From Maratus speciosus (lineage: Eukaryota > Arthropoda > Arachnida > Araneae > Salticidae): a stretch of DNA of 64,000 nucleotides. The DNA lies in NCBI GenBank assembly GCA_963932465.1, contig OZ010792.1:283757836-283821835 (forward strand), in the 5' to 3' direction. The position numbers and the translations under genes were made by a program. The notes beneath the pieces were generated by a model. The model saw nothing but the letters and a program-made list of their open reading frames with translations. It was not told the DNA's origin and searched no databases. Below are positions 10,533-22,600 of this stretch, one piece after another. Each line of letters starts with the position of its first letter. Position 1 is the first letter of the stretch.

Positions 10533-11256
10533 TGTTAGCAATATTTAATCTTTGCTATCATAAAATTTGCGTGATGTTCGTTTTTATCCTCAAAAATTAA
10601 TTATTTATTTCTCAATATAAAAAACATAGGTAAGATAAATTGGGCTTACCTTATATTTATGTATATCCGTTTATCATCTGGTAATTTTCCTCCGGAAAGA
10701 GTAAATGGATCTACATGTTCTTCCTGTATTTCTGATTTAATCCATATATGTGACTGATGGTCTGAACTTCATGTTGTTAAAAAGACGCATATTTTGTGTG
10801 ACTTGTCAACTTAAGTTTGTGCCGAAACTTATAAATAGAAAAGTAAAATTAAATTTTAATAAGAGCTTTAAGATACACATCTCTCAGTTTGAGAGTTTTA
10901 GTTACAAGTAAAAGTAGAGGAAAAATACATGAATAAAATATTATTAGCATCAAAGAACAGGAAATTAATTACATAAATCAGCATAACAAATAATTTGTAT
11001 CAATATTTATATTAATGGTATTTTAAAATTAGAGTTAATAAATGTCTTATAGTTCTTGAGTATTGCAAAAAGTTTATAATAAAATATCTGTTTACGATTG
11101 GGCAATCACTTTTCAATTTCACTTCCTTCTTTCAGATCATAAACACTTTCGATAATTACTTTTGTAAATCACATTTGATACATGAAAAACAATTTACTTC
11201 GCTTAATCATTTTAATGTCCTTGTTTGGAGATTATATTTCACAATATCTGTCAACA
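10533..11256 (-). repeat. 5' LTR of the outer copia element
   Basis: Plus-strand ends are TGTTAGCA and CAACA, giving TG...CA ends and a short imperfect inverted repeat. 10699-11256 matches 1-558. The outer edge (11256) is certain because it matches the polypurine-tract junction at 558; the inner edge is inferred from the shared primer-binding-site sequence. Confidence 0.8.
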
Positions 11257-11829
11257 TAAAATACTCTATTTAGTTGTATCACCGAAGAAATCGTTAAGTC
11301 ATTTCTAACAAAGCAATATGCGATTTTTGAAACTATTGTGATTCCAGTAGTTAAAGTAATGTTTAATTTGAGATGTGATTTCAGTTCTAAAATGTGTTGT
11401 TCAAAATGTCGCTGATTGTATATAAAATATAGGTACTTTTCGAGATTAAATAGTGTTATCGATGAGACATATTTTTTTATTCTCCCAAGTAATTTATAAA
11501 TTTATATGTGTATAAAGATTATGTATAAGATTTTTTTTTATTCTCCCAAGTAATTTATAAATTTATATGTGTGTAAAGGTTATGTATAAGCACCCTTGAC
11601 GTACACTTTTAGTTTTGGATCCCGTTCATCAAAATTTGCGACGTGGATTTTATCCACATTTTTATCTATAAGTTACACTCAACAGTATTACATCTACCAT
11701 TAAGTTGGTGAAAGTCGAAAGTAAGGTAAACATAAGATAATTTGGTTGAATACTTAATAAACTGAAGGTTAAAAAAATAATAATAACAGACTTTATACGA
11801 GGGAGTTATACAATTTCGTTGTACTTTTA
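11257..11829. other. Non-coding flank of the outer copia element
   Basis: AT-rich sequence with no convincing ORF. It holds one short tandem duplication (listed separately) and otherwise nothing I recognise. Confidence 0.6.
11471..11590. repeat. Tandem duplication, about 60 bp x 2
   Basis: The unit tattctcccaagtaattta followed by the same downstream sequence up to tgtataag occurs twice in direct succession with few differences. Confidence 0.9.
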
Positions 11830-12000
11830 TTTATGTCCACGTATAACTCTTGAACCGAAAGTTCGAATTTTCAATAGCTTTCATGTTCGTGCTAGAGTGA
11901 ACGTCAATAACATAGAAACAATTACATAGTCCGATCCGTATATTTACGAGAGTTAGAGCATGGACAGATGGACAAACAAACCAAACTCAAAAACACTTTT
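11830..12000 (-). repeat. Fragment of interspersed repeat R
   Basis: On the minus strand it reads like 13330-13500: a gtctgtcc-type run, then ctctaactctcgtaaata, then the attgacgttcactctagc region. It is diverged but in the same order. Confidence 0.65.
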
Positions 12001-12379
12001 TCAACATGTTAGAAAGTGTTAAAAAACTGAAAGATTTCCATATTATTGATCCATAGTAAATAACATTTTCTGCACTTGTTTAGAATGTCAGTGAATAATC
12101 TGTGATAGAACATGGAGTTTTGAGCATGGACTCTGAACTGAATATACGTATAGAGCATGTGCTCAGATTAAACATTTTTGTCCCAATCATAGCAACCTAC
12201 ACTGCAAAAATTGGCGAATTTGCTTAGACAAGATAGATAAGTAAACAAACATTAGCCTAACAATAACTGCAAACTTTTACACAAAATTCTCTTCATTAAT
12301 TGAATTTGATAGTCCGTATGTTTCCGTTTTCTTATAAAGTATTCTACTACAACTGAATATATATATATATGTATAATTG

Positions 12380-12760
12380 CATTTATAGTGCACCTACATG
12401 TTTTCTCAGATATATTTGCAAAATTAACGCCCGCGCCAATTCATTTCCTTGAAATAATTTTCATTTTCGTAATAAAACATCTGCGATTTAAGAATGGCTA
12501 GAAACGAAAATGAAAATGAAATTTTACAAGATGAGTTTCATTTCTTCGTAGTTTCCATTTCCAGGAAAAACACGTAGCTGCTGACAAAACAATTTCGGTA
12601 TGGATATTTCAATCAGACATGCAAAACCCAAGAAGGCTAACAATACAAAAGAGTCTAACTTATGTTGTTTTAAAAAAAAAAAATTCTTTTGATTTCGTAA
12701 TCTGCAAAAGATGCTATTCGTAATTATTATTTAATTTAAATAATAATTATTTCAAGTTAG
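12380..12760 (+). repeat. Duplicated block X, copy 1
   Basis: Matches 13998-14400 over its length, including the shared strings caattcatttccttgaaat and ggaaaaacacgtag. It is non-coding; short ORFs inside differ between copies and are not conserved. Confidence 0.8.
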
Positions 12761-12789
12761 AATTGATATTAATTATTTTTTTTAATTGA

Positions 12790-13250
12790 TAGTTAAAATC
12801 CCCAAATTTTCGTAACAATATAACGTAAAAAACAAGTTCGAAATTGCACGTGACTCGTGGCCGATGAGGTGCATTCGTACTATAACTAGTTTTACAAATA
12901 TTTTTTTGCACCACACATTGTACTGAATGTATATTTAAGTTCACTTCATCAGTGCATATCAATTTCATTTTGTTCGAAAGTCTGTAATATCATTAAAATG
13001 CACTTGAAATAATTTTTTCCCATTGGCCGTAACGTGGCGGAAAACTTTTGATTGTCCCTGTAATTAAACTATACATCCGATTCTCATAAAATTTCAAATG
13101 ACTCGACAAGCGTTTGCAACAATGATATGTTTAAAATTTCAGACCATTCGGTTGGGTAGTTTTTGCTCAGTTATATGCGCTGCGCATGGACGTACAGACA
13201 GACAGACCGAGCGACGACTATAGGTGCTATGTATTTATATAATTACGAAC
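12790..13250 (-). repeat. Repeat R, minus orientation
   Basis: The reverse complement of 12940-13075 matches 44010-44170 closely, including ggccatgggaaaaaattatt on the reverse strand. The right part holds the short run acagacagacagaccgagcg. Non-coding. Confidence 0.75.
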
Positions 13251-13254
13251 GCAC

Positions 13255-13700
13255 TAAAAAGGGTATGATTTATTTTTGCACAGTTTATTTTTAAAATAGT
13301 AAATGAACATTAAAGGATTACATTTGACTTTTTATTCCAACATAGTTCAAAAGTGTTTATGACTTTTTGTCTGGTCGTTTTTCAGTCTAGTCTGTCCGTC
13401 TTTCTCCCTGGGCGTGTTCTAACTCTCATAAATACATTCGTATCGCCATATAATTGATGTATGCCATTGATGTTTACTTTGGTATGATCTCCTTCAGAAA
13501 TCAAAAACAACTGTGTAGCATTTATAGTTCGTTTACAGGACACACGAAATAATTCCGTTTCATTATTGTCTGTGAGGTAAATTCGTTTGCGGTGCATTTT
13601 GATGATATTATACTGCTTTAAACATAATGAAATTAATATGCGTCACTGAGGCAGACAGCAACATGGTTTCTAATTTCGTAACTTCCAGTTCATTTACATT
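13255..13700 (+). repeat. Repeat R, plus orientation
   Basis: Order of landmarks: gttcaaaagtgtttatgact, gtctgtccgtc, attcgtatcgccatataatt, tcgtttacaggacaca, aattcgtttgcggtgcattt, aacataatgaaattaatatg. The same order recurs at 14462-14809 and in the later copies. Confidence 0.8.
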
Positions 13701-13997
13701 GTAAACATATGATTTTTTACTTATAATAAAGAATTTAATAAAATTAATTTTATAAAAGTAGAATAAATTGGTTTTCTGTTTTTTCTCTAAAACTCAAAAG
13801 ATCTCACGCAATGCAAATGCAGCCAAATGGGTTGCTTTGATTTTCAGATTTTTATGTTAAAACGTCCCACACATTTTGAATTATAAATCTTTTACTATTG
13901 CAATTACTTAATCAAAAAACAACGTAATACTGAAATAACATCATTCGACATAAAATATAACAGTTTTATTCAATATAAGGACTTTTTTAATGTAATT
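13701..13997. other. Non-coding AT-rich spacer
   Basis: No ORF, structured repeat or RNA gene was recognised here. Confidence 0.5.
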
Positions 13998-14400
13998 AAA
14001 TACATTTATAGCGCATCTACATGTTTTCACAGATATATTTGCAAATTTAACTCCTGTGTCAATTCATTTCCTTGAAATAATTCTCAGTTTCGTAATAAAA
14101 TACCTGCGATTTAAGAACGGCTAGAAACGAAAAGGAAAAAGAAATTTGCAACGACGAGTTTCATTTCTTGGTAGTTTCCATTTCCAGGAAAAACACGTAG
14201 CAGCTGACAAAACAATTTCGATATGCATATTTCAATCAGACATGCAAAACCCAAGAAGGCTAACAATACAAAAGTGTCTAACTTATGTTGTTTTGAAAAA
14301 AAAAAATTCGTTTGGTTCCGTAATCTGCAAAAGATACTGTTCATTGTATAATTCTATTAATTATTATTTAATTTAAATAACAATTTTTTCAAGTTAGAAT
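13998..14400 (+). repeat. Duplicated block X, copy 2
   Basis: Second copy of the block at 12380-12760, again followed by repeat R. The X-plus-R pair is therefore duplicated as one larger unit, with extra R sequence inserted in the first copy. Confidence 0.8.
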
Positions 14401-14461
14401 TGATATTTTTTAATTATTAGTCAAAAATCTCCAAATTTTCAAATTTGTTTAATAACGTAAA

Positions 14462-14809
14462 GAAATGGGCATGGTTTATTTTTGTTCAGTTTATTTTTAA
14501 ACTGACAATTGAACATTAAAGAGATTATATTTGACTTTTTAACACTTCCCAGCATAGTTCAAAAGTGTTCATGACTTTTTGTCTTCTAGACGTTTGTTAC
14601 TCTAGTCTGTCCGTCTGTCTGTCTGGATGTTTTCTAACTATCTACCGTAAATACATTCGTATTGCCATATAATTGATATAGGTCATTGATGTTTACTATA
14701 GCATGATTTTTATTGAAAATTAAGTGCGTAGCATTTATGGTTCGTTTACAGGACACACAAAAAAATTCAGTTTTATTATGGTCTATGGGAAAAAATCTTT
14801 TGCGGCGAA
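14462..14809 (+). repeat. Repeat R, first third of a copy split by two elements
   Basis: This R copy runs to 14809, resumes at 35733-35877 after the Helitron, and again at 37473 after the hAT element at 35878-37464. Joined in that order, its landmarks match 13255-13700. Confidence 0.8.
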
Positions 14810-15312
14810 TCTATATATATAAAAGAAAGTCTGGATTTTGTATTAATCAAACCGCAGCCAAAACTACTGAACCTAAAATCTTGAAAATCGGGGTAAAAAT
14901 ACTTCTTATGATATTGAATGCCGCTAAGAAAGGATTTTCCGAAATTCATCCCCTAAGGGGGTTAAAAAAGAGAACGAACTTTTAAAAAATTCCTTAAAAA
15001 TCAGATTTTATAGTTATTTTTCAACTGATAACATAGTTTGGTGTATTTTCGTATGCTGAATCGAATGGTACTAACTAAATTCTTTTAAGCCCAATAGTTC
15101 GAGAGGTATTTCATATTTTTCTAATTTGGCACTATCTTTGGCGCCAAAACCTGAATTTTTCAAGTGATAATTTCTAAAAACTCATGCTTTTCATTCTGTT
15201 ACAAGCAAGGGAAAAAATTCATATTGAATAATTTTTTATCCAATCCTTTTGGTTAAATAAAAACAACTTCGTCAATTAGAAAAAAAAAATTCAAACGCCT
15301 CAAAAACTAAAA

Positions 15313-15346
<34 letters not shown>

Positions 15347-15884
15347 GTGGTACTTTTTCGTTCTAATTTTCGTCGCGATACCATGCCAAAATGTATGGTA
15401 TCGCGCCATTTATGTCAACCCTAATCGTGCAAACGATTTTTATTGCAAACCGTGCCACACATTAATATTTGCTAATTATTGAACGTGAATATTTTTATGC
15501 ATGAATTTTTAATGATGGAATATATTTTATTCCATCACAATCTCGCAAAACTTTTTAATTTGTTATTTTTTGAATAGAAAATATTTAATACTGATACTGA
15601 TATAGATATAGATGTTACCATTTCGCAGTTATCTGATGATAAGGAAGCTACAATAAAATTATTTCAGAAGTTAGGAATTATACATATAAAAATGTTTAGT
15701 TCAAAAAACCATGAATGTCTTCATTGAAATAATGAAATGTTTACTGCAATGTGCGACATACGTATTACGTACGCCAAGCTTCTGTAGTAAAAGACATTTA
15801 CAATTTCAAGACTGCAGTTTAAATTGACTATATTTTATTACTTGCAAAATATTTATTTATTCTTATATTTTAAGTATTTATTTT
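14810..15884 (+). other. Left non-coding part of the Helitron-like element
   Basis: Contains a long A run at about 15312-15344 and no conserved ORF. The 90-codon ORF at 14713-14985 crosses the element boundary and is not a gene. Confidence 0.6.
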
Positions 15885-16197
15885 GGTACCCGTCGACCAA
15901 TTTCGCCAAATTATACAAATTGACATAACTTTTATTTTAAATAACGAAAGAACAAATAAATTAGTATAACATTAATAAAAATACATTTAAAACGTCGAAA
16001 TAAAAATCACCTGATGACGTAAATACGTGTAACTTGCTTAAAGTCAAGTGAATGTGACATTTACGATCAACCATTATTGGCCTTTAATCTTACAATTTGG
16101 CGAGAGTAATTTGGTCGACTGGATAACTAACAAGTACCGCATTTAATCCTATAGTTTGGCAATAGATTTTTGGTCGACGGGATAACCAAGTAGTACC
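15885..16197 (+). mobile_element. MITE of the GGTACTACTT family, copy 1
   Basis: 313 bp. The right end is complete (gataaccaagtagtacc); the left end lost part of the terminal repeat (ggtacccgtcgacc). Flanks tttatttt and attatttt match at 7 of 8 positions. The right terminal sequence is partly doubled inside (ggtcgactggataact near 16112-16128). Other copies are at 56530-56828 (opposite orientation) and 61932-62219. Confidence 0.85.
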
Positions 16198-16633
16198 ATT
16201 ATTTTTATTGATTTAAAAAAAATGGTAGGTCAAAGTCTGTAATTTTCAAAAGTTATATTTTTTAAATGCTCATTTTTTTTTATCAACATTTTTTTTTTTT
16301 TTTCAAATGTATCATTTTATTTTTGCGCCAACTATTACGCTTGGTAACAATGATGTTGGCATAACAGGGAAATACCAAAACAGTTACTGATTTTATTTCA
16401 AATGTAAAGAAAAAAGGTTTAATGAGCAATAAATTTTGTAAATATGACTATAACTAAGATTGTACTGAATAGAATTTTGTAGAACGTACACTGTTAAATA
16501 GTAAATTTGGTTTATAAATGGTTTAATGTAAAAACCAGCGTTCTAAGTTGCTACGGGCAGGGGCGGCGCCAGAACTTGCCTGACGGGGGGGGCACAGTAT
16601 CCCCGACAGGGGGGCCGAATTCATAATATATAT

Positions 16634-17313
16634 TAGAGGTCTCCACGAGCCCGGGCCTGTCCCGAACAGTGTTAAATTTAGGCACTTTTCTCCGTGGGGG
16701 ATTTCTGTAGCTCCGGGGGGGGTGCACTTTTTTGACCATTAAAAACACAAAATCTCAAATCTTTCGGGGGGGGGGGATCTCATTGTTCTGAGGGAGAATG
16801 TCCACCCCCCGGGCCATCCCCTGAATTCAACACTGGTCCCTAAGCCCGAGATCGGTAAAAGTTTATTTCATTAAACTCGGGCCAGGCTTAATTTTAATTG
16901 AAAACTCGGTACGAGCTCGGGCTAAATTTTAGCTTTTAAAAAGTTGGTCCGGGCCTGAACTTCATTCTCGCGTGTCATATCCGGGTCTTAAATTTTTTCT
17001 GTAGATTCGGGCTGTATTCACTGGACTTCAGAATTTTTTTCCGCACGGTAATGTCGTGGTAACTTTTCTCCTCTATTAGTGGAGTAAATGAACAATAAAA
17101 CATTTCTTTTTTTTCCGTTTTTTAAATAACAGATGGAATACGTTGGTTAATCACGAGAAAAACATAAAATTTTCACGTTTTGGCATATCCTGAAACACGC
17201 AGATCTCTAACACTCACAGTGCGATTTAAATTAAAGATGAATTCCAGAGGGACAAAAGATTTTTATTCGAAATATGAATTTCGAAGCCTGTCAAAGAATA
17301 TTGTAGATAAATA
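16634..17313. repeat. CGGGCC-rich element end, interrupted by a MITE
   Basis: Begins TAGAGGTCTCCACGAGCCCG, like 30236 (TAGAGGTCTGCACGGGCCGG) and 32035. It is split by the MITE at 16667-16835. The second half has gcccgagatcgg, ctcgggccagg and gctcgggct strings. Its far end was not located. Confidence 0.6.
16667..16835. mobile_element. hAT-type MITE, family F, copy 1
   Basis: Ends CAGTGTTAAATTTAGG and CCCTGAATTCAACACTG are inverted repeats. The flanks gtcccgaa and gtccctaa match at 7 of 8 positions. The interior is G- and C-run rich. Related copies are at 39499, 39854, 40081 and 41200. Confidence 0.85.
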
Positions 17314-18482
17314 CAGGGCTTAATTTCTAACAAAAAAGTACCGGAGCGCTAATATTCTGCAGTACCGGTACAACAACCGTGCTCCCCCCCCCCCCCCCCA
17401 ATCACTCTAATCTTCATATTTATATTTCGTGCATTATTTGCAAAATTTAAAGCATTTTTTTCTTTAACAAAATAAAAATTTTAAATATATCTATCCGCTT
17501 ATACTTAGATGTCAACTATTCCACACTTCAATTGTCACGCCTTGTGAATAGTAATCTTTGCCTAATTTTAAAGTTAACAAATTGCAGAATTCTACGATTA
17601 AATATAGTAGGGATTATGAATAAGGAGTGTAATCTTTGCCCAATTTTAAAGTTAACAAATTGCAGAATTCTACGATTAAATATAGTAGGGATTATGAATA
17701 AGGAGTGTTAAAACAAAAAAGGAATAGTTCGTAGCTATGCATTTTTAAGAAAAAAAGAATGAAATTTAAAGAAATTAATATTTATATACTAAAGAATGGA
17801 ACAATATTTTTCAATTTCCTATAAAAGGTGCATATCTTAAACTATAATCGATTACTTTCGCATAACAATCTTTTGTGGTGAGTCCCTGAAAATCAGATTA
17901 AATAAAAAAAAATTGACACCGTTATCGGAAAGAATCGATGCTTTTATAGAAAAAAGGGGAAACACTGCTCGATTGCTTTCTATCAGAATAACATTGCATG
18001 GCAAATATATCTACTTGCAAATGAAAAGAAACAGACAATAAAAAATTATCTTACTGTTACAAAAGAAAATCGAACTGAAAGCAAATTCATTGTTCAGTAT
18101 CTTGAATAGCGCCGTATTCGTCGCCGACATAAATTTGAAATAGAAAAATACGATTTTTGTTTCCCCTTCATTTTGATGTTTGACCTTTCAGTCCAAGCCC
18201 AAAAACTGATATAAAAATTGAGTCAGTTTTATCTCCATCTCCTACGTGTGCGACACGTTACGTCACATAAAGTGTTTTGGTAAAAATAATGCAAAAGCTT
18301 GGAGATGGGAAGGAAAGGAAAAACTAATTTAGGCTTCAATTTATTGGAAACGTTATTGCACTGGGCTCCGGAGCCCTGTATTTATGAGCTCCGGTAAATT
18401 TCAACCAACATTGAAATATTTACTAAAAACAGAGAAGTACCGGAGCCGGGCTTCGGTGGGCTCCGGCGCAAATTAAGCCCTG
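17314..18482. mobile_element. 1.2-kb hAT-type non-autonomous element
   Basis: Ends CAGGGCTTAATTT and AAATTAAGCCCTG form an inverted repeat. The duplication gataaata is perfect on both sides (17306-17313 and 18483-18490). Sub-terminal GTACCGGAG / CTCCGG strings recur at both ends. It contains a 78-bp tandem duplication and no transposase. Confidence 0.93.
17551..17706. repeat. 78-bp tandem duplication
   Basis: Two almost identical 78-bp units beginning gtaatctttgcc and ending aataaggagt lie head to tail inside the hAT element. Confidence 0.9.
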
Positions 18483-19301
18483 GATAAATAAAGTGAAAAA
18501 AAGCTTTTAAAGTTATTTTTAAAGCACCTCACTAGTCACCTAATCTTTATAGGCGGACGAATCCGCAAGAGAAAGTTTCCACACTTTCGAGTATTACCCG
18601 AAAGGAAAAACTCTGCTTCGTACTCTTCTTCATCTTCCACCCAGCAATGTCCCAATGAGAGATCATTCAATATTACAGATTTTACTTGCACATATATGGC
18701 ACATACACAGCAGTGTGTGAGCGATAAAGTATGGAACAGTTCTCCGGTTATGAGTCGAACCACTGCGGACCACCCGCCCCTTAAGAAAATGCAAAGGTCT
18801 AGAAACAAAGAGTCCCACATCAGGTAAGGCGGTAACCAATTTTTTTCGAGACGCGGTTCGTGTTCAGGCCGGGTTGACCATGTATTTTAATGGCGGGCGT
18901 AACTGAAAAAAAAATCAGCAAACAAATCTATATCGAAAACGCATGAAGTGATCAAAAATTAATTTATAAATATTTAAATTTTTTAGTGAAAGTATCATCG
19001 TGAAAACTAGCAGTTAAACGTTACACCTAACTAGGGTCCGTCCCGGGTAACAAATAAAATTTGCAATCCTACAAATTTTATTTAAAACCAATCTGCAACC
19101 CGAACCGAACCCAATCAAAAATATTCCGTCCACTCGCAACCCGATCGAACCCAAAATAATTCCAAACTCAACCTGAAACCCGGAATCAGAGAAAATTGAT
19201 CAAAAATATAATGCAATTATAGAAAAATAGTCTGTAATCATATCTCCAATATTAATGTTACCTTTTATGTAGAAAAATAAACATGTAAGAAGTCATTCAT
19301 A
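18483..19301. other. Non-coding stretch with a CCCGAACC-rich repeat
   Basis: 18490-18900 shows no recognised gene; one 94-codon ORF there looks accidental. From about 19020 the sequence has cccgggtaac and gcaacccgaaccgaaccc strings and then a tagtctgtaatcatatctc block, the same order as 20735-21010 and 31754-32035. It is therefore part of the GC-rich hAT-type family. Confidence 0.6.
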
Positions 19302-20724
19302 TACTGTATGGCCAAAGGTGACCGGTCACTTGCGATTTTTGACGTTTTGTTAAATATCTAGAAAAATACATAAGGAATTAACTTGAAATTGCAGGTGTGT
19401 AAACAGTATAATATAGGTCATATATTTCCGCGAATATTTTTTCCCGAAACCACATAGGGGACCGTCAAAAAATTGAAAAAGAACGAAAATCTTTTGGATA
19501 ACCCTGTAAAAACTAATGGAGCAAAAGCGTTTAAACTCAAGATTATTAATAAGTGGCTTATTAATATACTGTGTTCATTTTTATGAGGATAGCATGTATA
19601 CTCGTACAGAAATTAAGGTTTTTATAAAAACAGTCCCAAATTTCCCCAAGTTTTTTGCTTATAATTTGCAGAGTTCTTAATATAAAAAAAGTTCTTTTCA
19701 GAAAATATGACAAAGAACATTGTACACAATACCCCGCAATCAGAATGAAAAAAAATAATAAAAATTGGATGAAAAATGAACAGGTTTACTAAAAAATGTT
19801 TCACTACGCATGCGCGAATGCAATGAAAATATAATGTGCATAATGTGTTAGCTTTAAATGTATAGAGCAATTTTTGTAAAAGTCTCAAAAACATAGTTTG
19901 AAAAGTCTGATAATAATCGTTTATAGAATAAGCTCAAAATCCGTTGTTCCCAAAATGAAGCAAAATGATGAGGGATTGTATCCAAATACAGTATTACGTG
20001 CAATATTGTGTATGCTAAATTGCCACTAATCAATGGATATATGGATACAACCCCTTATGTTTTTGCTTCATTTTGGGAACAATGGATTTTGAGCCTATTC
20101 TATAAACGATTATTATCAGACTTTTCAAACTATGTTTTTGAGACTTTTACAAAAGTTGCTCTATACATTTAGCTAACATATTATGCACATCATATTTTGA
20201 TTGATTTCGTGCATGCATAGTAAAACATTTTTTAGTAAACCTGCTCATTTTTCATCCAATTTTTATTATTTTTTCATTCTGATTGCGGGGTATTGTGTAC
20301 AATGTTGTTCGTCATATTTTCTGAAAAGAACTTTTTTTATATTAAGAACTCTGCAAATTATAAGCGAAAAACTTGGCGAAATTTGGGACTGTTTTTATAA
20401 AAACCTTAATTTCTCTACGAGTATACATGCTATCCTCATAAAAATGAACACAGTGTATTACAATAAGCCACTTATTAATAATCTTGAGTTAAAACGCTTT
20501 TGCTCCATTAGTTTTTACAGGGTTATCCAAAAGATATTCGTTCTTTTTCAATTTTTTGACGGTCCCTTATGGGGTTTCGGGGAAAAATCTTCGCGGAAAT
20601 ATATGACCTATATACTATACTGTTTACACACCTGCAATTTCAGGTTAATTCTTCATGTATTTTTCTAGATATTTAACAAAACGTCAAAAATCGCAAGTGA
20701 CCGGTCACCTTTGGCCATATAGTG
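19302..20724. mobile_element. 1.4-kb near-perfect palindrome with TA flanks (foldback element)
   Basis: The left arm (19302 to about 19990) and right arm (about 20050-20724) are reverse complements over nearly 700 bp each with few mismatches, around a spacer near 20013. The tips are actgtatggccaaaggtgac and its counterpart, flanked by TA on each side (19300-19301, 20725-20726), as in Tc1/mariner insertions. Mirror-image ORFs in the arms (19622-19894 minus, 20201-20668 plus) come from the palindrome and are not shown to be genes. Confidence 0.9.
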
Positions 20725-21271
20725 TATTCAAATACGCGTAGTTTTTCATCTGAAATAGATTCCTGCGCAGGTTGTGTTATACCGGACCCAAATATTCAAC
20801 ATAAAGTCAATCCGAAACCTACCAAAAAATTTCCGTTGACCCAAAATCCGACCTGAACCCGACAACAAATTTTCTATTGACCCTAAACCGAAACATTTCA
20901 ACCCGAACGTCCCGAACCCGACTCGACACAAAAAAGATTTATAACGTAATACAGTTATGAAAAAATAGTCTGCAATCATATCTCTAATATGAATTCTGTC
21001 TTTTATGTAGAAAATAAACATTTAAAGCGGTTTTTTTTAAGCGGATTTTTTTAAGAAGCTCCGTATTCCCTCTGTTTCTCAAATAAAGCATTGGCGTATA
21101 CCCTAGCTATGAACGTTCATGATGTCAGCGTATACCCTCTGCCTATACCGTATACTCTCTGCTTTTTTTTATGATTACAACACTGGCTAACTTGAACTTG
21201 GCTCGTAAGTATTGTTGTCAGGTCTAGTATCGCAAAAAAGCGGGACAGGGAGAGTAAATAAGGGGGAGAGG
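20725..21271. repeat. CCCGAACC-type repeat and flank of the next hAT element
   Basis: 20745-21010 has cctgcgcaggt, then cccgaac and cgaaac strings, then tagtctgcaatcatatctc. It parallels 19020-19299 and the first half of 31754-32944. 21030-21271 is non-coding. Confidence 0.6.
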
Positions 21272-21837
21272 TAGTGATGGGCGATTCTCGAAAATTCGAC
21301 AATCGAGAAGAATCGTCATCGTAAAAAATCACAATCGATACAGCCATCGATTAATTCCTAGAATCTACAATCGAGATGTTTTACAATCGATTATAACGAG
21401 AGAGGTAAAAACAATTGTTGGAAAACTTAGCTATTATTCTGGCCGAAATTTTCGTAGTAGTGATAGGGTTTGCTCGATAATTCTGCTATCGTAATTATTT
21501 TCTCCTGATTTAGGCTTAAGGGGTTACTTCAGTCAATTAAAAAGACCTGCTCGCTAATTCTAATCTTATGGAAGAAATTTATAAAGATATCTCATTTGAA
21601 TTTCAGTATTTTAAAGTGATTTTCTTTGCATTGGAATAAATTCCCTTTCTTCTTTATGAAACTGCAATGTCCAAATCACGTAACTATGGCTCATTTGATG
21701 AATCAAATAATCTTTCTACTAAAACACACATACTACAATATATATTAAGACACACATACACACAAAAATAACGCCTGCATTCAACAGTTTAAAAATATGT
21801 ATATATACCTTTAACCTTTCTACTGTTTAGATAACTC

Positions 21838-22600
21838 CAAAAAGTTTGATACAGTTTAAAGTTCCCCTAAATCTAAAATACTGTGGAATTTCTCCATTGA
21901 TCGAAAACAAAAGTTTCTTTCGAAAAACGTAAGGATAGTAAGATAAAGATACCTGCCAAGAGGGAACTGCCTAACACGGAAACTGTTTTCCAGTACCTAG
22001 CGATTCCAACATGACTCTTTAAGTCTGTATCGAAATCCAAAGTAGCTACTTTATGACACATTTAAAAACTCATTTTTATTTTAGACGCATTAGCTAGAAT
22101 CGATTAACATTTCCCTCTTTTCGATAAAGGAAAAAGGTTTGATACAAGTTAAAGTTCCCTGAATGTCTAAAGTGTGTCTAATGCTGTGGAATTTCACCGT
22201 TTATCGAGAAGCATAAGGGCAACCAGATAAATATAACTGCTAAGAGGGAACCTGTCTAACACGGAAATTGTTTTCCAGTACCTAGGGATTCCAACATGAC
22301 TCTTCAAGTCTGTATCAAAATCCAAAGTAGCTAGTTTCTAACACATTTACTAGCTCATTTTTTATTTTAGGCGCATTAGGTAGAATCGATTAGCATTTTC
22401 TTCTTTTCGATAAAGGCAGAAGGTTTGATACAAGTGAAAGTTCCGGTTCCCTAAATGTCTAAAGTGAGTCTAATGCTGGTGAATTTCTCCGTTTATCGAA
22501 AACAAAGGAGTGTTATCGAAAAATAGAAAGGTAAACAGACAAATATATCCGCTAATAGGGAATTCTATAACTAAAATAAAACTTCAATGGACTTCATTTT
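21838..22600. repeat. About 290-bp tandem repeat, 2.5 copies, in hAT element A
   Basis: Successive units share gttttccagtacctag, gattccaacatgactctt and gaatcgatta landmarks in the same order. Confidence 0.88.

Larger units (their letters stand above)
1..11256 (-). mobile_element. Outer Ty1/copia-type LTR retrotransposon, left end cut by the window
   Basis: The two flanking copies of one LTR (1-558 and 10533-11256) and the minus-strand order gag, protease, integrase, RT, RNase H between them define a copia-type element. It is dead: a frameshift at a G run (8864-8875), a TAG where the family has Trp (8535-8537), a frameshift at an A run (1340-1349), and a second copia element inserted at 1867-7742. 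By eye the LTR copies differ at about 2% of aligned sites, so it is older than its guest. Its own target duplication cannot be checked because the left LTR starts outside the window. Confidence 0.93.

Noticed and set aside
10469..11256. Alternative start for the outer copia LTR at 10469 (TGTATTC)
   Set aside because: The start at 10533 places a primer-binding-like sequence shared with the inner element directly beside the LTR and gives matching TGTTA/CAACA ends, so it is preferred.
18536..18820. 94-aa minus-strand ORF; a tRNA-like B box (ggttcgactc) nearby suggested a SINE
   Set aside because: Only one weak promoter-like box, no matching A box or tail, and no second copy in the window.
19622..20668. 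Mirror-image ORFs in the 19302-20724 region
   Set aside because: They are the two arms of one palindrome translated in opposite directions; no known domain, strongly Phe/Ile/Leu-rich, and explained by the DNA structure.
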